From contig CATPBV010000180.1 of NCBI GenBank assembly GCA_955652345.1, positions 1-6,701 on the forward strand: DNA of 6,701 bases, in the 5' to 3' direction. Position 1 is the first letter of the stretch, and each line of letters starts with the position of its first letter. The DNA is from an uncultured Solirubrobacteraceae bacterium. Lineage in GTDB: Bacteria > Actinomycetota > Thermoleophilia > Solirubrobacterales > Solirubrobacteraceae. The notes beneath the pieces were generated by a model, which was not told the DNA's origin, searched no databases, and worked only from the letters and a program-made list of their open reading frames with translations. A program made the translations under genes and the position numbers. Below are positions 1 to 5,917 of the stretch, piece by piece.

Positions 1-191
1 CGCTGATGGCGATCGAGGACGCGATCAACCTCGGGAACTACACCGAGATCATCATCTCGACGCAGCCGCTCGGGATCTCTCGCTGGCTGAAGCTCGACCT
101 GATCAGCAAGGCGCGGGGACTCGGGCTGCCCGTTACGCACGTCTCGGCGTCGGCCGGCGCGCAGGCGACAGCCGGATCGCCGACGCAGTAG
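1..191 (+). CDS. C-terminal fragment of a conserved, possibly UspA-like protein
   Basis: The reading frame is open from the left edge and ends at TAG 189-191, so only the last ~62 residues are present and the real start lies outside the window. The visible part has a short helix (AIEDAINLGNYTE), a hydrophobic strand (EIIIST), a QPLGISRWLKLDL stretch, and a final strand with GLGLPVTHV, followed by a low-complexity Ala/Gly/Ser tail. This strand-helix-strand ending with a 'D/E-I-I-I-S-T, S-R-W-L, L-P-V-T-H-V' pattern resembles small nucleotide-binding, universal-stress-like proteins common in actinobacteria. That family link is recalled by pattern, not searched. No catalytic residues can be named from the fragment. 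It reads in the same direction as the symporter 87 bases downstream, but nothing visible proves co-transcription. Confidence 0.6.
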   Translation, partial: LMAIEDAINLGNYTEIIISTQPLGISRWLKLDLISKARGLGLPVTHVSASAGAQATAGSPTQ

Positions 192-278
192 CCGGCGAGC
201 GCACCTCGGCGCAATCGAGCACACCGTCGGCTAAAGATCGCCCGCACCGGGGCTAGCGATGGGCATGGAGAGGTTCTC

Positions 279-1940
279 GTGCTGAAACTCCACCCCAGCA
301 CGATCGACTACGGCATCCTTGCGGTCTACTTCGTCGTGGTGCTTGGGATCGGCTTCGTCGCCCGGCTGGCGATCAAGACCGACCTCGACTTCTTCCTCTC
401 CGGGCGCTCACTACCGGCCTGGATCACCGGGCTGGCGTTCATCGCGGCGAATCTGGGTGCGCTCGAGATCCTGGGACAGGCCGCCAATGGCGCCCAGTAC
501 GGCGTCGCCGCAGTTCACTACTACTGGATCGGAGCGGTCCCCGCGATGATCTTCCTGGGGCTGGTGATGATGCCGTTCTACTACGGCGCGAAGGTCCGCT
601 CGGTCCCGGAGTACCTGCGACTGCGCTTCGGCGAGGCCGCGCACGCCTTCAATGCCGGAACGTTCGCGGTCGCCACAGTGCTGATCTCGGGCGTCAACCT
701 GTTCGCGCTCGCGCTGATCATCCACCTGATGATCGGGTGGTCGGTGACGGTCGCGATCCTGGTCGCAGCGGCGATCGTGCTCATTTACATCACGCTCGGT
801 GGGCTCACCTCCGCGATCTACAACGAGGTGCTCCAGTTCTTCGTGATCGTCGCGAGCCTGCTGCCGCTGACGATCGTGGCGCTGCACTCTGTGGGCGGCA
901 TAAACGGGCTGGCGAATCGAATCAGGCACTTCAAGCCGCTCGGCGAGCCGGGGCTCCACGCCTGGCAGGGACTCGGGATCCACCACGTCACGAACCCGCT
1001 TGCGGCCGACTGGGTGGGGGTCGTGTTCGGACTCGGGTTCGTGCTCAGCTTCGGCTACTGGACGACCAACTTCGCCGAGGTGCAGCGGGCCCTGTCGGCG
1101 CGGAACATGTCGGCATCGCGACGTACTCCGCTGATCGGCGCCTACCCGAAGATCTTCCTGCCGGCGATCATCATTCTCCCCGGGCTGATCGCGGTGGTCA
1201 CGGTCAAGGGCCTGGGCGGCACGGCCATCAGCCAGCAATACAACACCGCGATTCCGCACCTGATCGGCACCTTCCTGCCGGAGGGGATGCTCGGCATCGC
1301 GGTCACCGGGCTGCTGGCCGCGTTCATGGCGGGCGTGGCCGCCAACGTGACGGCGTTCAACACCGTCGTCACCTACGACCTGATCCAGGCGTACTTCGCC
1401 AAGGACCGCGACCCGGCGTTCTATCTGCGGGCGGGGCGGCTGGTGACGGTCGCGGGGATCTTGATCTCGGTAGTCACGGCGCTCATCGCCAAGGGCTACT
1501 CAAACATCATGAACTACATCCAGACGTTGTTCTCGATCTTCAACGCGCCGCTGTTCGCCACCTTCATCATCGCGATGTTCTGGCGGCGGGCGAGCGCTTG
1601 GGGCGGCTTCTTCAGCCTGGTGGCGGGCACCGCCGCGGCATACGCCACCAATCGCTTGAACGCGTATCACACGATCTTCCACTTCGGGTCGCCGCTCAGC
1701 GCGAGCTTCTGGCAGGCGATCATCGCGTTCCTGGTCGGCGGGGTCGTGCTCGTGGCGGTCTCGCTCGTGACCAAGCCCAAGCCCGAGGAGGAAATCCGCG
1801 GGTTGGTGTGGGGTCTCCCCCGCAAGGAGGAGGTCGAGGTCAATGAGGACCCGCGGGACAAGCTGTGGTGGCGCTCCCCATGGTTGCTCGGCGGGGTCGC
1901 GATAGCCCTTCTGATAGCCCTGAACATCATCTTCATCTAA
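279..1940 (+). CDS. SSS-family sodium:solute symporter
   Basis: A 553-residue polytopic membrane protein of the solute:sodium symporter family (LeuT fold), expected to import an organic solute with a cation gradient; the substrate cannot be read from the sequence. About 14 hydrophobic segments are visible, starting at residues ~10-30, 46-66, 80-103 and 125-152 and ending with a last helix at ~535-553. Family hallmarks are FFLSGRSLPAW (38-48), IAANLGALEILGQ (55-67), SVPEYLRLRFG (108-118), YITLGGLTSAIYNEVLQ (170-186) and the TM8-like AAFMAGVAANVTAFNTVVTYD (347-367). The GTG start at 279 is preceded by GGAGAGG (267-273) at 5-base spacing, and no better in-frame start is seen. Relative to Vibrio SGLT, the sugar-contacting Gln69 position appears to be Glu63, and the two Na2-site serines appear to be Ala351/Gly352; this alignment was done by eye. 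A two-helix protein gene follows after 9 bases. Family is certain, substrate unknown. Confidence 0.93.
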   Translation: MLKLHPSTIDYGILAVYFVVVLGIGFVARLAIKTDLDFFLSGRSLPAWITGLAFIAANLGALEILGQAANGAQYGVAAVHYYWIGAVPAMIFLGLVMMPFYYGAKVRSVPEYLRLRFGEAAHAFNAGTFAVATVLISGVNLFALALIIHLMIGWSVTVAILVAAAIVLIYITLGGLTSAIYNEVLQFFVIVASLLPLTIVALHSVGGINGLANRIRHFKPLGEPGLHAWQGLGIHHVTNPLAADWVGVVFGLGFVLSFGYWTTNFAEVQRALSARNMSASRRTPLIGAYPKIFLPAIIILPGLIAVVTVKGLGGTAISQQYNTAIPHLIGTFLPEGMLGIAVTGLLAAFMAGVAANVTAFNTVVTYDLIQAYFAKDRDPAFYLRAGRLVTVAGILISVVTALIAKGYSNIMNYIQTLFSIFNAPLFATFIIAMFWRRASAWGGFFSLVAGTAAAYATNRLNAYHTIFHFGSPLSASFWQAIIAFLVGGVVLVAVSLVTKPKPEEEIRGLVWGLPRKEEVEVNEDPRDKLWWRSPWLLGGVAIALLIALNIIFI

Positions 1941-1943
1941 GGA
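1939..1943 (+). promoter_or_regulatory. Shine-Dalgarno overlapping the symporter stop codon
   Basis: AAGGA begins in the TAA stop of the symporter and sits 6 bases before the GTG of the two-helix protein. This arrangement favours terminating ribosomes re-initiating on the downstream gene, so the two proteins would be made together. It also supports the GTG at 1950 as the true start. Confidence 0.6.
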
Positions 1944-1949
1944 CTGCAA

Positions 1950-2309
1950 GTGGAATCAAGCGAGAAGCCCTTCGGAGTGCCGGGAACTGAGTCCGGGCTC
2001 GCCCCCACCGGCGCGACAGACGAGGAGGAGGCCAAGGCCGCGCGAGCGGCGAACCTGTTCGACATCAGGCGCCTGATCGGCGCGCTGTTCGTGCTCTACG
2101 GGATCGTGCTGGTCCTGATCGGGCTGGCCGGGTCCTCCCACGTCAAGCATCAGGCCGCCGGGATCAACATCGATCTGTGGGCCGGACTCGGGATGCTCGT
2201 GTTCGGGGCGCTGATGCTCTTTTGGGGGTTCGCGCGACCGGTGAGGCCGGAACCGCCCGAGACCCGCGGGGAAGGCTCGGGCAGGATCCGCCGCGCGCCT
2301 GCGACCTGA
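1950..2309 (+). CDS. Small two-helix membrane protein, putative symporter partner
   Basis: A 119-residue protein with a charged, Ala/Glu-rich N-terminus (1-36), an FDIRR motif (37-41), a first membrane helix (~42-62), a short loop with a His/Lys cluster (HVKH), a second helix (~75-95, WAGLGMLVFGALMLFWGF) and a basic Pro/Arg-rich tail. It has no signal peptide and no enzymatic motif. The GTG start lies 9 bases after the symporter stop, and its AAGGA Shine-Dalgarno (1939-1943) overlaps that stop codon, so translational coupling is likely. SSS transporters elsewhere often have small membrane partners (for example YjcH with ActP, or YhdT with PanF). By analogy this protein may be an accessory subunit or stabiliser of the upstream symporter, but it does not visibly match those families. 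The pairing is inference from position; the two-helix structure is read directly. Confidence 0.8.
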   Translation: MESSEKPFGVPGTESGLAPTGATDEEEAKAARAANLFDIRRLIGALFVLYGIVLVLIGLAGSSHVKHQAAGINIDLWAGLGMLVFGALMLFWGFARPVRPEPPETRGEGSGRIRRAPAT

Positions 2310-2320
2310 GCGCCGCGCAT

Positions 2321-2758
2321 CTACTGCAGCGTCGCGTGAACGCTGATCTCGACGCCCCCGAGCGCTCGCGAGATCGGGCAGTTCTGGCCGGCATCGTTAG
2401 CGGCCCGCTCGAACTCCGCCTGGTCGATCCCAGGGACCCGGCCGCTGACCGACAGCTCCGAGCTGGTAACTGTGGGAGCCCCGGCGCGCTCATCGAGCGT
2501 GACCTTGGCGGTGACGTCGAGGTGCTCGGGCGGATGGCCCGCCTCGGCTAGACCGCTCGAGAACGCCATTGCGAAGCAGGATGAGTGGGCCGCTGCGACG
2601 AGCTCCTCGGGGCTGGTCCGACCCTCCGAGCGCTGCGTGCGGGAGTCCCAGGTGACGGCGAGCTCGGTCAGCGCGCCGCTTGCGCCGCTGACCTTGCCGC
2701 TGCCGTGAGCGAGGTCTCCGTCCCAGGCCGTGGTTGCGGTGCGCTCTGCAATCGGCAT
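2321..2758 (-). CDS. osmC: OsmC/Ohr-family peroxiredoxin, OsmC type
   Basis: A cytoplasmic thiol peroxidase that reduces organic hydroperoxides. From the preferred ATG at 2758 the protein is 145 residues, close to the usual ~140. The peroxidatic cysteine is Cys61 in AAHSSCFAMA and the resolving cysteine is Cys127 in GQNCPIS. The partner arginine is Arg40 (WDSRT) and the helper glutamate is Glu52 (SPEEL), with spacing matching E. coli OsmC (Arg38, Glu50, Cys59, Cys125). An upstream in-frame TTG at 2767 would add three residues, but it abuts the ribosome site GGGAGG with no spacer, whereas the ATG has 9 bases, so I chose the ATG. It lies 24 bases after clpP on the same strand and is probably the last gene of that operon. 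It ends 11 bases from the convergent two-helix protein gene. The single Arg and the NCPIS motif favour OsmC over Ohr. Confidence 0.92.
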   Translation of the reverse strand: MPIAERTATTAWDGDLAHGSGKVSGASGALTELAVTWDSRTQRSEGRTSPEELVAAAHSSCFAMAFSSGLAEAGHPPEHLDVTAKVTLDERAGAPTVTSSELSVSGRVPGIDQAEFERAANDAGQNCPISRALGGVEISVHATLQ

Positions 2759-2767
2759 CTCAGACAA

Positions 2768-2773
2768 CCTCCC
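2768..2773 (-). promoter_or_regulatory. Ribosome binding site deciding the osmC start
   Basis: Read on the minus strand this is GGGAGG, a strong Shine-Dalgarno. It is directly adjacent to a TTG codon (2767) and 9 bases from the ATG at 2758. Ribosomes need a spacer, so the ATG is favoured as the osmC start. Confidence 0.6.
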
Positions 2774-2782
2774 AGTGTCGTA

Positions 2783-3364
2783 CTAGTGTCGTTCGATCAC
2801 TCGGTCGATCAGGCCGTACTCGACCGCCTCGAGCGGCTTGAAGAAGCGGTCGCGCTCCATGTCGGCGTGCACCTGCTCGACCGTCTGCCCGGTGTGCTGA
2901 GCATAGATCTCGTCGATCCGCTGGCGCACGTTGAGGATCTCCCGCGCGTGGATCTCGATGTCGGTCGATTGGCCTTCGAAGCCCGCCGAGGGCTGGTGGA
3001 TCAGGATCCGGCTGTTCGGCAGCGAGAACCGCTTGCCCTTGGCGCCCCCGGCGAGCAGCAGCGATCCCATCGACATCGCGATCCCCATGCAGATCGTCTG
3101 GACGGGGGGCTTGATGAACTGCATCGTGTCGTAGATCGCGAGCCCGGAGTAGATCGAGCCACCGGGGGTGTTGATGTACATCGAGATGTCCTTGTCGGGG
3201 TCCTGGGACTCGAGGTGCAGCAGCTGCGCGACGGTCAGGTTGGCGATCATGTCGTCGATCGGAGTGCCGAGGAAGATGATCCGCTCGTTCAGCAGGCGGC
3301 TGTAGATGTCGAACTCGCGCTCACCGCGCGCGGTCCGCTCGATCACCATCGGAACCAGGGGCAC
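2783..3364 (-). CDS. clpP: ATP-dependent Clp protease proteolytic subunit
   Basis: A 193-residue serine peptidase subunit that should assemble into a two-ring 14-mer and degrade proteins unfolded by ClpX or ClpC/ClpA ATPases in the cytoplasm. The full catalytic triad is visible: Ser98 in MGIAMSMGS, His123 in ILIHQPSAG and Asp172 in ERDRFF. Also present are the N-terminal VPMVIERTARGER stretch (4-16), YSRLLNERIIFLG (21-33), and the substrate-strand INTPGGSIYSGLAIYDTM (64-81). Length matches the mature family size, with no long propeptide. The GTG start gives the canonical N-terminus and has AGGG eight bases upstream; the ATG at codon 6 would cut the conserved VPMVIE start. No clpX, second clpP or trigger factor gene adjoins it: neighbours are a dehydrogenase 23 bases upstream and osmC 24 bases downstream. 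It is probably a paralogue or an isolated clpP. The Ser-site wording GIAMSMGS differs from the common GxAASMG but keeps the nucleophile. Confidence 0.97.
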   Translation of the reverse strand: MPLVPMVIERTARGEREFDIYSRLLNERIIFLGTPIDDMIANLTVAQLLHLESQDPDKDISMYINTPGGSIYSGLAIYDTMQFIKPPVQTICMGIAMSMGSLLLAGGAKGKRFSLPNSRILIHQPSAGFEGQSTDIEIHAREILNVRQRIDEIYAQHTGQTVEQVHADMERDRFFKPLEAVEYGLIDRVIERH

Positions 3365-3387
3365 GACGGGAACCCTAGAGGACAGGG

Positions 3388-4341
3388 CTAAGGAACGATC
3401 ACTGCGGTGCCCTCGAACCGGCCCGCCCGGAGGTCCACGAGGGCGTCCTCTGCGCGGTCGAGCGCGTAGGTCGCAACCGTCGCTCGCACGGGCACGCGCA
3501 CGGCGAGCGCCAGGAACTCTTCAGCATCTCGCCTCGTGAGGTTCGCGACCGACTGCACGCTCCGCTCGTGCCACAGGTACTCGTACGGAAACGAGGGGAT
3601 GTCGCTCATGTGGATTCCGGCGCAGACGACTGTCCCGCCCGGGGCCAGCGCCTGCAACGCCAGCGGGACCAGCTGCCCCGCAGAGGCGAAGATGATCGCC
3701 GCGTCGAGTGGCTCGGGCGGTGCCTCATCGCTCCCTCCTGCCCAGGACGCGCCCAGCTTGAGGGCGAATCGCTGGGTGCGCCCGTCCCCCGGACGGGTGA
3801 ACGCGTACACCTCGCGTCCCTGAAACACGGCGACCTGGCAGATCATGTGCGCTGAGGACCCGAACCCGTACAGGCCCAACCGGCGGGCGTCTCCAGTGAA
3901 CGTCAGAGCGCGGTACCCGATCAGTCCGCCGCAGAGCAGCGGCGCCGCCTCCTGATCGCTCAGCTCGTCGGGCAGCTTCAGGCAGAAGCGCCTGTCGGCG
4001 ACCGTGAGCTCGGCGAAGCCACCGTCGATGTCGCGGCCCGTGAAACGGGCTCGCGGGCACAGGTTCTCGCGGCCGCTCGTGCAGTACACGCAGTCGCCGT
4101 CCGTCCAGCCCAGCCAGGGCACGCCGAAGCGTTCACCATCGGGGGTCCTGCCGACGATCTGGTGCCCGAGGACGACCGGCAGCTTCGTCGCCTCGATCTC
4201 CGCGTCCCGGAGGTGAAGGTCGGTCCGGCACACGCCACAAGCACCGACGCGGAGCAGCACCTGGCCGGGGGCTGGCTCCGGGTCGGGCAGCGTGGCTGTG
4301 CGCAGAGGCATTCCGGGAGCTTCGAGGACCGCGGCGCGCAT
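3388..4341 (-). CDS. Zinc-dependent alcohol dehydrogenase family protein (MDR)
   Basis: A 317-residue medium-chain dehydrogenase/reductase, expected to oxidise alcohols or reduce aldehydes with NAD(P)(H); the substrate is unknown. The N-terminal GroES-like domain carries likely catalytic zinc ligands Cys38 (CGVCRTD), His60 (GHQ) and Cys137 (PLLCGG). The structural zinc lobe has Asp81, Cys84, Cys87 and Cys95 with 3-3-8 spacing, so the first ligand is Asp instead of Cys; an acidic residue at this position is known in Sulfolobus ADH (Glu). The Rossmann domain starts at LGLYGFGSSAH (155-165). PWLGWTDGDC and SGRENLC recall the subfamily of AdhA-like zinc-binding dehydrogenases. The stretch between GHQ and GVPWLGW is roughly ten residues shorter than usual, which also explains the short total length. 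It starts with ATG, with only a weak GGGG four to six bases upstream, and begins just 32 bases from divergent pgsA. It is the first gene of a probable operon with clpP and osmC. Confidence 0.92.
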   Translation of the reverse strand: MRAAVLEAPGMPLRTATLPDPEPAPGQVLLRVGACGVCRTDLHLRDAEIEATKLPVVLGHQIVGRTPDGERFGVPWLGWTDGDCVYCTSGRENLCPRARFTGRDIDGGFAELTVADRRFCLKLPDELSDQEAAPLLCGGLIGYRALTFTGDARRLGLYGFGSSAHMICQVAVFQGREVYAFTRPGDGRTQRFALKLGASWAGGSDEAPPEPLDAAIIFASAGQLVPLALQALAPGGTVVCAGIHMSDIPSFPYEYLWHERSVQSVANLTRRDAEEFLALAVRVPVRATVATYALDRAEDALVDLRAGRFEGTAVIVP

Positions 4342-4359
4342 ATCCCCAATGATGCCCGC

Positions 4360-4365
4360 TAGCTT
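4360..4365 (+). promoter_or_regulatory. pgsA: Possible -10 element for a leaderless pgsA transcript
   Basis: TAGCTT fits the loose actinobacterial TAnnnT -10 pattern and lies 8 bases before the GTG at 4374. Transcription starting 6-8 bases downstream would begin at or next to that GTG. No convincing -35 hexamer is seen upstream, and no Shine-Dalgarno precedes any candidate pgsA start, which fits a leaderless mRNA. This is weak, pattern-only evidence. Confidence 0.25.
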
Positions 4366-4373
4366 TGTTGTCG

Positions 4374-4955
4374 GTGGTTCCGATCAACGTGCCCAACATC
4401 CTGACCGTGATCCGGATCCTGCTGGTGCCGGTGCTGGTCGTTGCGCTGCTCGAGAAGACCGGGTCGGGCGACCTGTTCGCGGCGATCGTGTTCGTCGTCG
4501 CATCCGTCACCGATGCGATCGACGGCTACCTCGCCCGGTCGCGCAACTGGGTGACGACGTTCGGCAAGCTGATGGATCCGATCGCCGACAAGCTCCTGAT
4601 CGTTGCGGCCCTGATCGCGCTCGTCTCGCTGGGCCGGCTCGAGGCGTGGGTCGCGATGGTGATCATCGCCCGCGAGTTCGCAGTCACCGTCCTTCGCGTC
4701 GCGGTCGGCACACAGCAGGGCACGGTGATCTCAGCCAGCGTGCTTGGAAAGCTGAAGACCGCCGTTCAGGTGGCGATGGTGCTTGCGTTGATCGCCGTTC
4801 ACGGCCGGCCGCTGTGGCTCGAGCTGCTGATCTACCTGACCGTCGCGATCACCGTTCTCTCAGGCGCCGATTACTTCTTCGGTCTCCGCCGCGGACTTGG
4901 GAAGAGCCGCCCTGATCAGGGGACGGCGTCGAGCCAGGCGCGGCGCGTGGTCTGA
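4374..4955 (+). CDS. pgsA: CDP-diacylglycerol--glycerol-3-phosphate 3-phosphatidyltransferase
   Basis: An integral membrane enzyme that joins CDP-diacylglycerol and glycerol-3-phosphate into phosphatidylglycerol phosphate, the committed step to phosphatidylglycerol and cardiolipin. From GTG 4374 it has 193 residues, normal for the family. The complete CDP-alcohol phosphotransferase signature is present: Asp47, Asp50-Gly51, Ala54-Arg55, Gly64, Asp68 and Asp72, with exact D-x2-DG-x2-AR-x8-G-x3-D-x3-D spacing. VPNILTVIRILLVP near the N-terminus and REFAVTVLRV further on favour PgsA over phosphatidylserine synthase or phosphatidylinositol phosphate synthase. Several hydrophobic helices follow, and the last ~20 residues are polar. 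The start is uncertain: TTG 4365, GTG 4374 and GTG 4389 are all in frame and none has a clear ribosome site. It is divergent from the dehydrogenase, and its last 40 bases overlap the end of folE2 on the other strand. Other CDP-alcohol transferase activities cannot be fully excluded. Confidence 0.93.
   Translation: MVPINVPNILTVIRILLVPVLVVALLEKTGSGDLFAAIVFVVASVTDAIDGYLARSRNWVTTFGKLMDPIADKLLIVAALIALVSLGRLEAWVAMVIIAREFAVTVLRVAVGTQQGTVISASVLGKLKTAVQVAMVLALIAVHGRPLWLELLIYLTVAITVLSGADYFFGLRRGLGKSRPDQGTASSQARRVV
4906..4927. terminator. GC-rich hairpin in the pgsA/folE2 convergent overlap, possible bidirectional terminator
   Basis: The sequence folds as GCCGCCCT (4906-4913), loop GATC (4914-4917), AGGG (4918-4921), a 2-base GA bulge, and CGGC (4924-4927). 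The core CCCTGATCAGGG (4910-4921) is a perfect 12-base palindrome. It contains the folE2 stop codon (4916-4918) and lies just inside the 3' end of pgsA. On the minus strand the stem is followed by TCTTCCC, slightly T-rich; on the plus strand no T tract follows. A role in ending both transcripts fits its position, but coding-sequence coincidence is possible. Confidence 0.4.
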
Positions 4956-5917
4956 GACGGCGATGGCGCGCCTGTTCGCAGCTCATCTCTGACCTCGCCG
5001 AGCGTCCCGTACCGCTCAGCGATGACTTGGTGCTGATGGATGGTCTCCAGATTGATCTGGCGCGCGTGAACGAACGCTCTGTCGTCGAGCGCGGGGAACT
5101 CGTGCACGACGCCCTGCACCATCTCTCGAACGCAGTCCTCGACGAATCGCGGCCGGCGGTGCGCCTTCTCGACGACGTGCGCCTCGTCTGAGCGCTTCAT
5201 CAGCTCGTAGATCTCCGACGACATGGACTGCTCGACGATCCCCAGGAGGGTCATCGCGTCTATCTCGTCGTTGCATATCTCCGTGCAGCCGATGTGGAGC
5301 GTTCCGAGGCCGCGCTGGTTATGAGTGGCGACCGGCACTGACTCGAAGATCCGCTCGATTTCCTCGGCGTCGAAGCCGTGCGCTTCGAGGCGCTCGCGCG
5401 CGGCGTCCGCGACAAGGCCCTGGGCGCATGGACAGGCCGTCATACCCTGCGCCGTGACCCCGATGAGCCTCCGTGTGCCGACCTCGGAGACGATCGCCGA
5501 GCCATGCAGCGTGTAGATCTCCTGGGTCTGGACTCCTGAGACCGGAGCGGGCTTGTGTTCGGGGAAGCGCGCCTCGATCGTCACCTCCGCCTGGCGTGCT
5601 CCCTGACGAGCGCGCACCAGCTGGGCGATGTGCTCCGCAAGCGTCTCGGCTTTGAACGTCGACTCGCCGAGGACGACTTCGCCGATCGACTCGTTGACGA
5701 CCTCCTCGAAGCGCGACATGTGCGCGCCCTTCTGTCCTGGCCCGAGGTCGACGACACACTCGAAGCGGGCGGAGAACAGCTGCTCGTGGTCGTTGTGGGC
5801 GAGCCGGATCACCTTCTCGACGCCGGTCACACCGACGCGGGAGAGGCTCAGCTGGACGGTTGGCTCCTGTGCCTGGACGTCGATCGTGGGCACGGATGAG
5901 AGGCGGCGTGCGGACAT
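4916..5917 (-). CDS. folE2: GTP cyclohydrolase, FolE2/MptA type (GCYH-IB)
   Basis: A 333-residue cytoplasmic enzyme of the type IB GTP cyclohydrolase family, which opens and rebuilds GTP into 7,8-dihydroneopterin triphosphate (bacterial FolE2) or its cyclic phosphate (archaeal MptA), the first step of pterin/folate synthesis. Landmarks are GPGQKGAHMSRFEEVVNE (59-76), the metal-site TACPCAQ (160-166, Cys162/Cys164), VATHNQRG (196-203, His199), LHIG (207-210), the Glu-rich SSEIYELMKRSDEAHVV (233-249), and a C-terminal FVHARQINLETIHQH (282-296). Length is within the usual range and all main motifs are intact. Start ATG 5917 has AGGTGA (minus strand, 5922-5927) four bases upstream. GMTACPCAQ is the wording I associate with MptA, so product identity (triphosphate or cyclic phosphate) is uncertain. 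It is divergent from the sigma factor gene and overlaps pgsA by 40 bp at its end. No Zur-like operator is recognisable upstream. Confidence 0.92.
   Translation of the reverse strand: MSARRLSSVPTIDVQAQEPTVQLSLSRVGVTGVEKVIRLAHNDHEQLFSARFECVVDLGPGQKGAHMSRFEEVVNESIGEVVLGESTFKAETLAEHIAQLVRARQGARQAEVTIEARFPEHKPAPVSGVQTQEIYTLHGSAIVSEVGTRRLIGVTAQGMTACPCAQGLVADAARERLEAHGFDAEEIERIFESVPVATHNQRGLGTLHIGCTEICNDEIDAMTLLGIVEQSMSSEIYELMKRSDEAHVVEKAHRRPRFVEDCVREMVQGVVHEFPALDDRAFVHARQINLETIHQHQVIAERYGTLGEVRDELRTGAPSPSQTTRRAWLDAVP

Noticed and set aside
240..253. GCCC/GGGC mini-hairpin upstream of the symporter
   Set aside because: The stem is only 4 bp in GC-rich sequence, expected by chance.
411..1259. Minus-strand open frame opposite the symporter
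   Set aside because: Its Arg/Asp/Gln/His-rich composition reflects the reverse complement of membrane-helix codons. No domain or ribosome site supports it.
737..1846. Long plus-strand open frame (369 codons) inside the symporter gene in another frame
   Set aside because: It is Arg/Gly/His-rich with no family motif, typical of an off-frame shadow in GC-rich DNA. The symporter frame has clear family hallmarks.
2327..2345. Perfect 6-bp inverted repeat CAGCGT/ACGCTG with a 7-base loop near the convergent ends of the two-helix protein and osmC
   Set aside because: It is short, has no T tract, and lies inside osmC coding sequence. A terminator role is possible but not supportable.
2759..2767. TTG start for osmC at 2767
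   Set aside because: The strong GGGAGG lies immediately against the TTG with no spacer. The ATG at 2758 has 9 bases and suits the family's N-terminus.
3373..3387. CCCT/AGGG inverted repeat around the clpP ribosome site
   Set aside because: The stem is only 4 bp, too weak to claim ribosome-site sequestration.
2585..3391. Plus-strand open frame (268 codons) opposite clpP
   Set aside because: It is fully antisense to clpP, which has an intact catalytic triad. The Val/Asp/Leu/Arg-rich composition is a codon mirror of the real gene.
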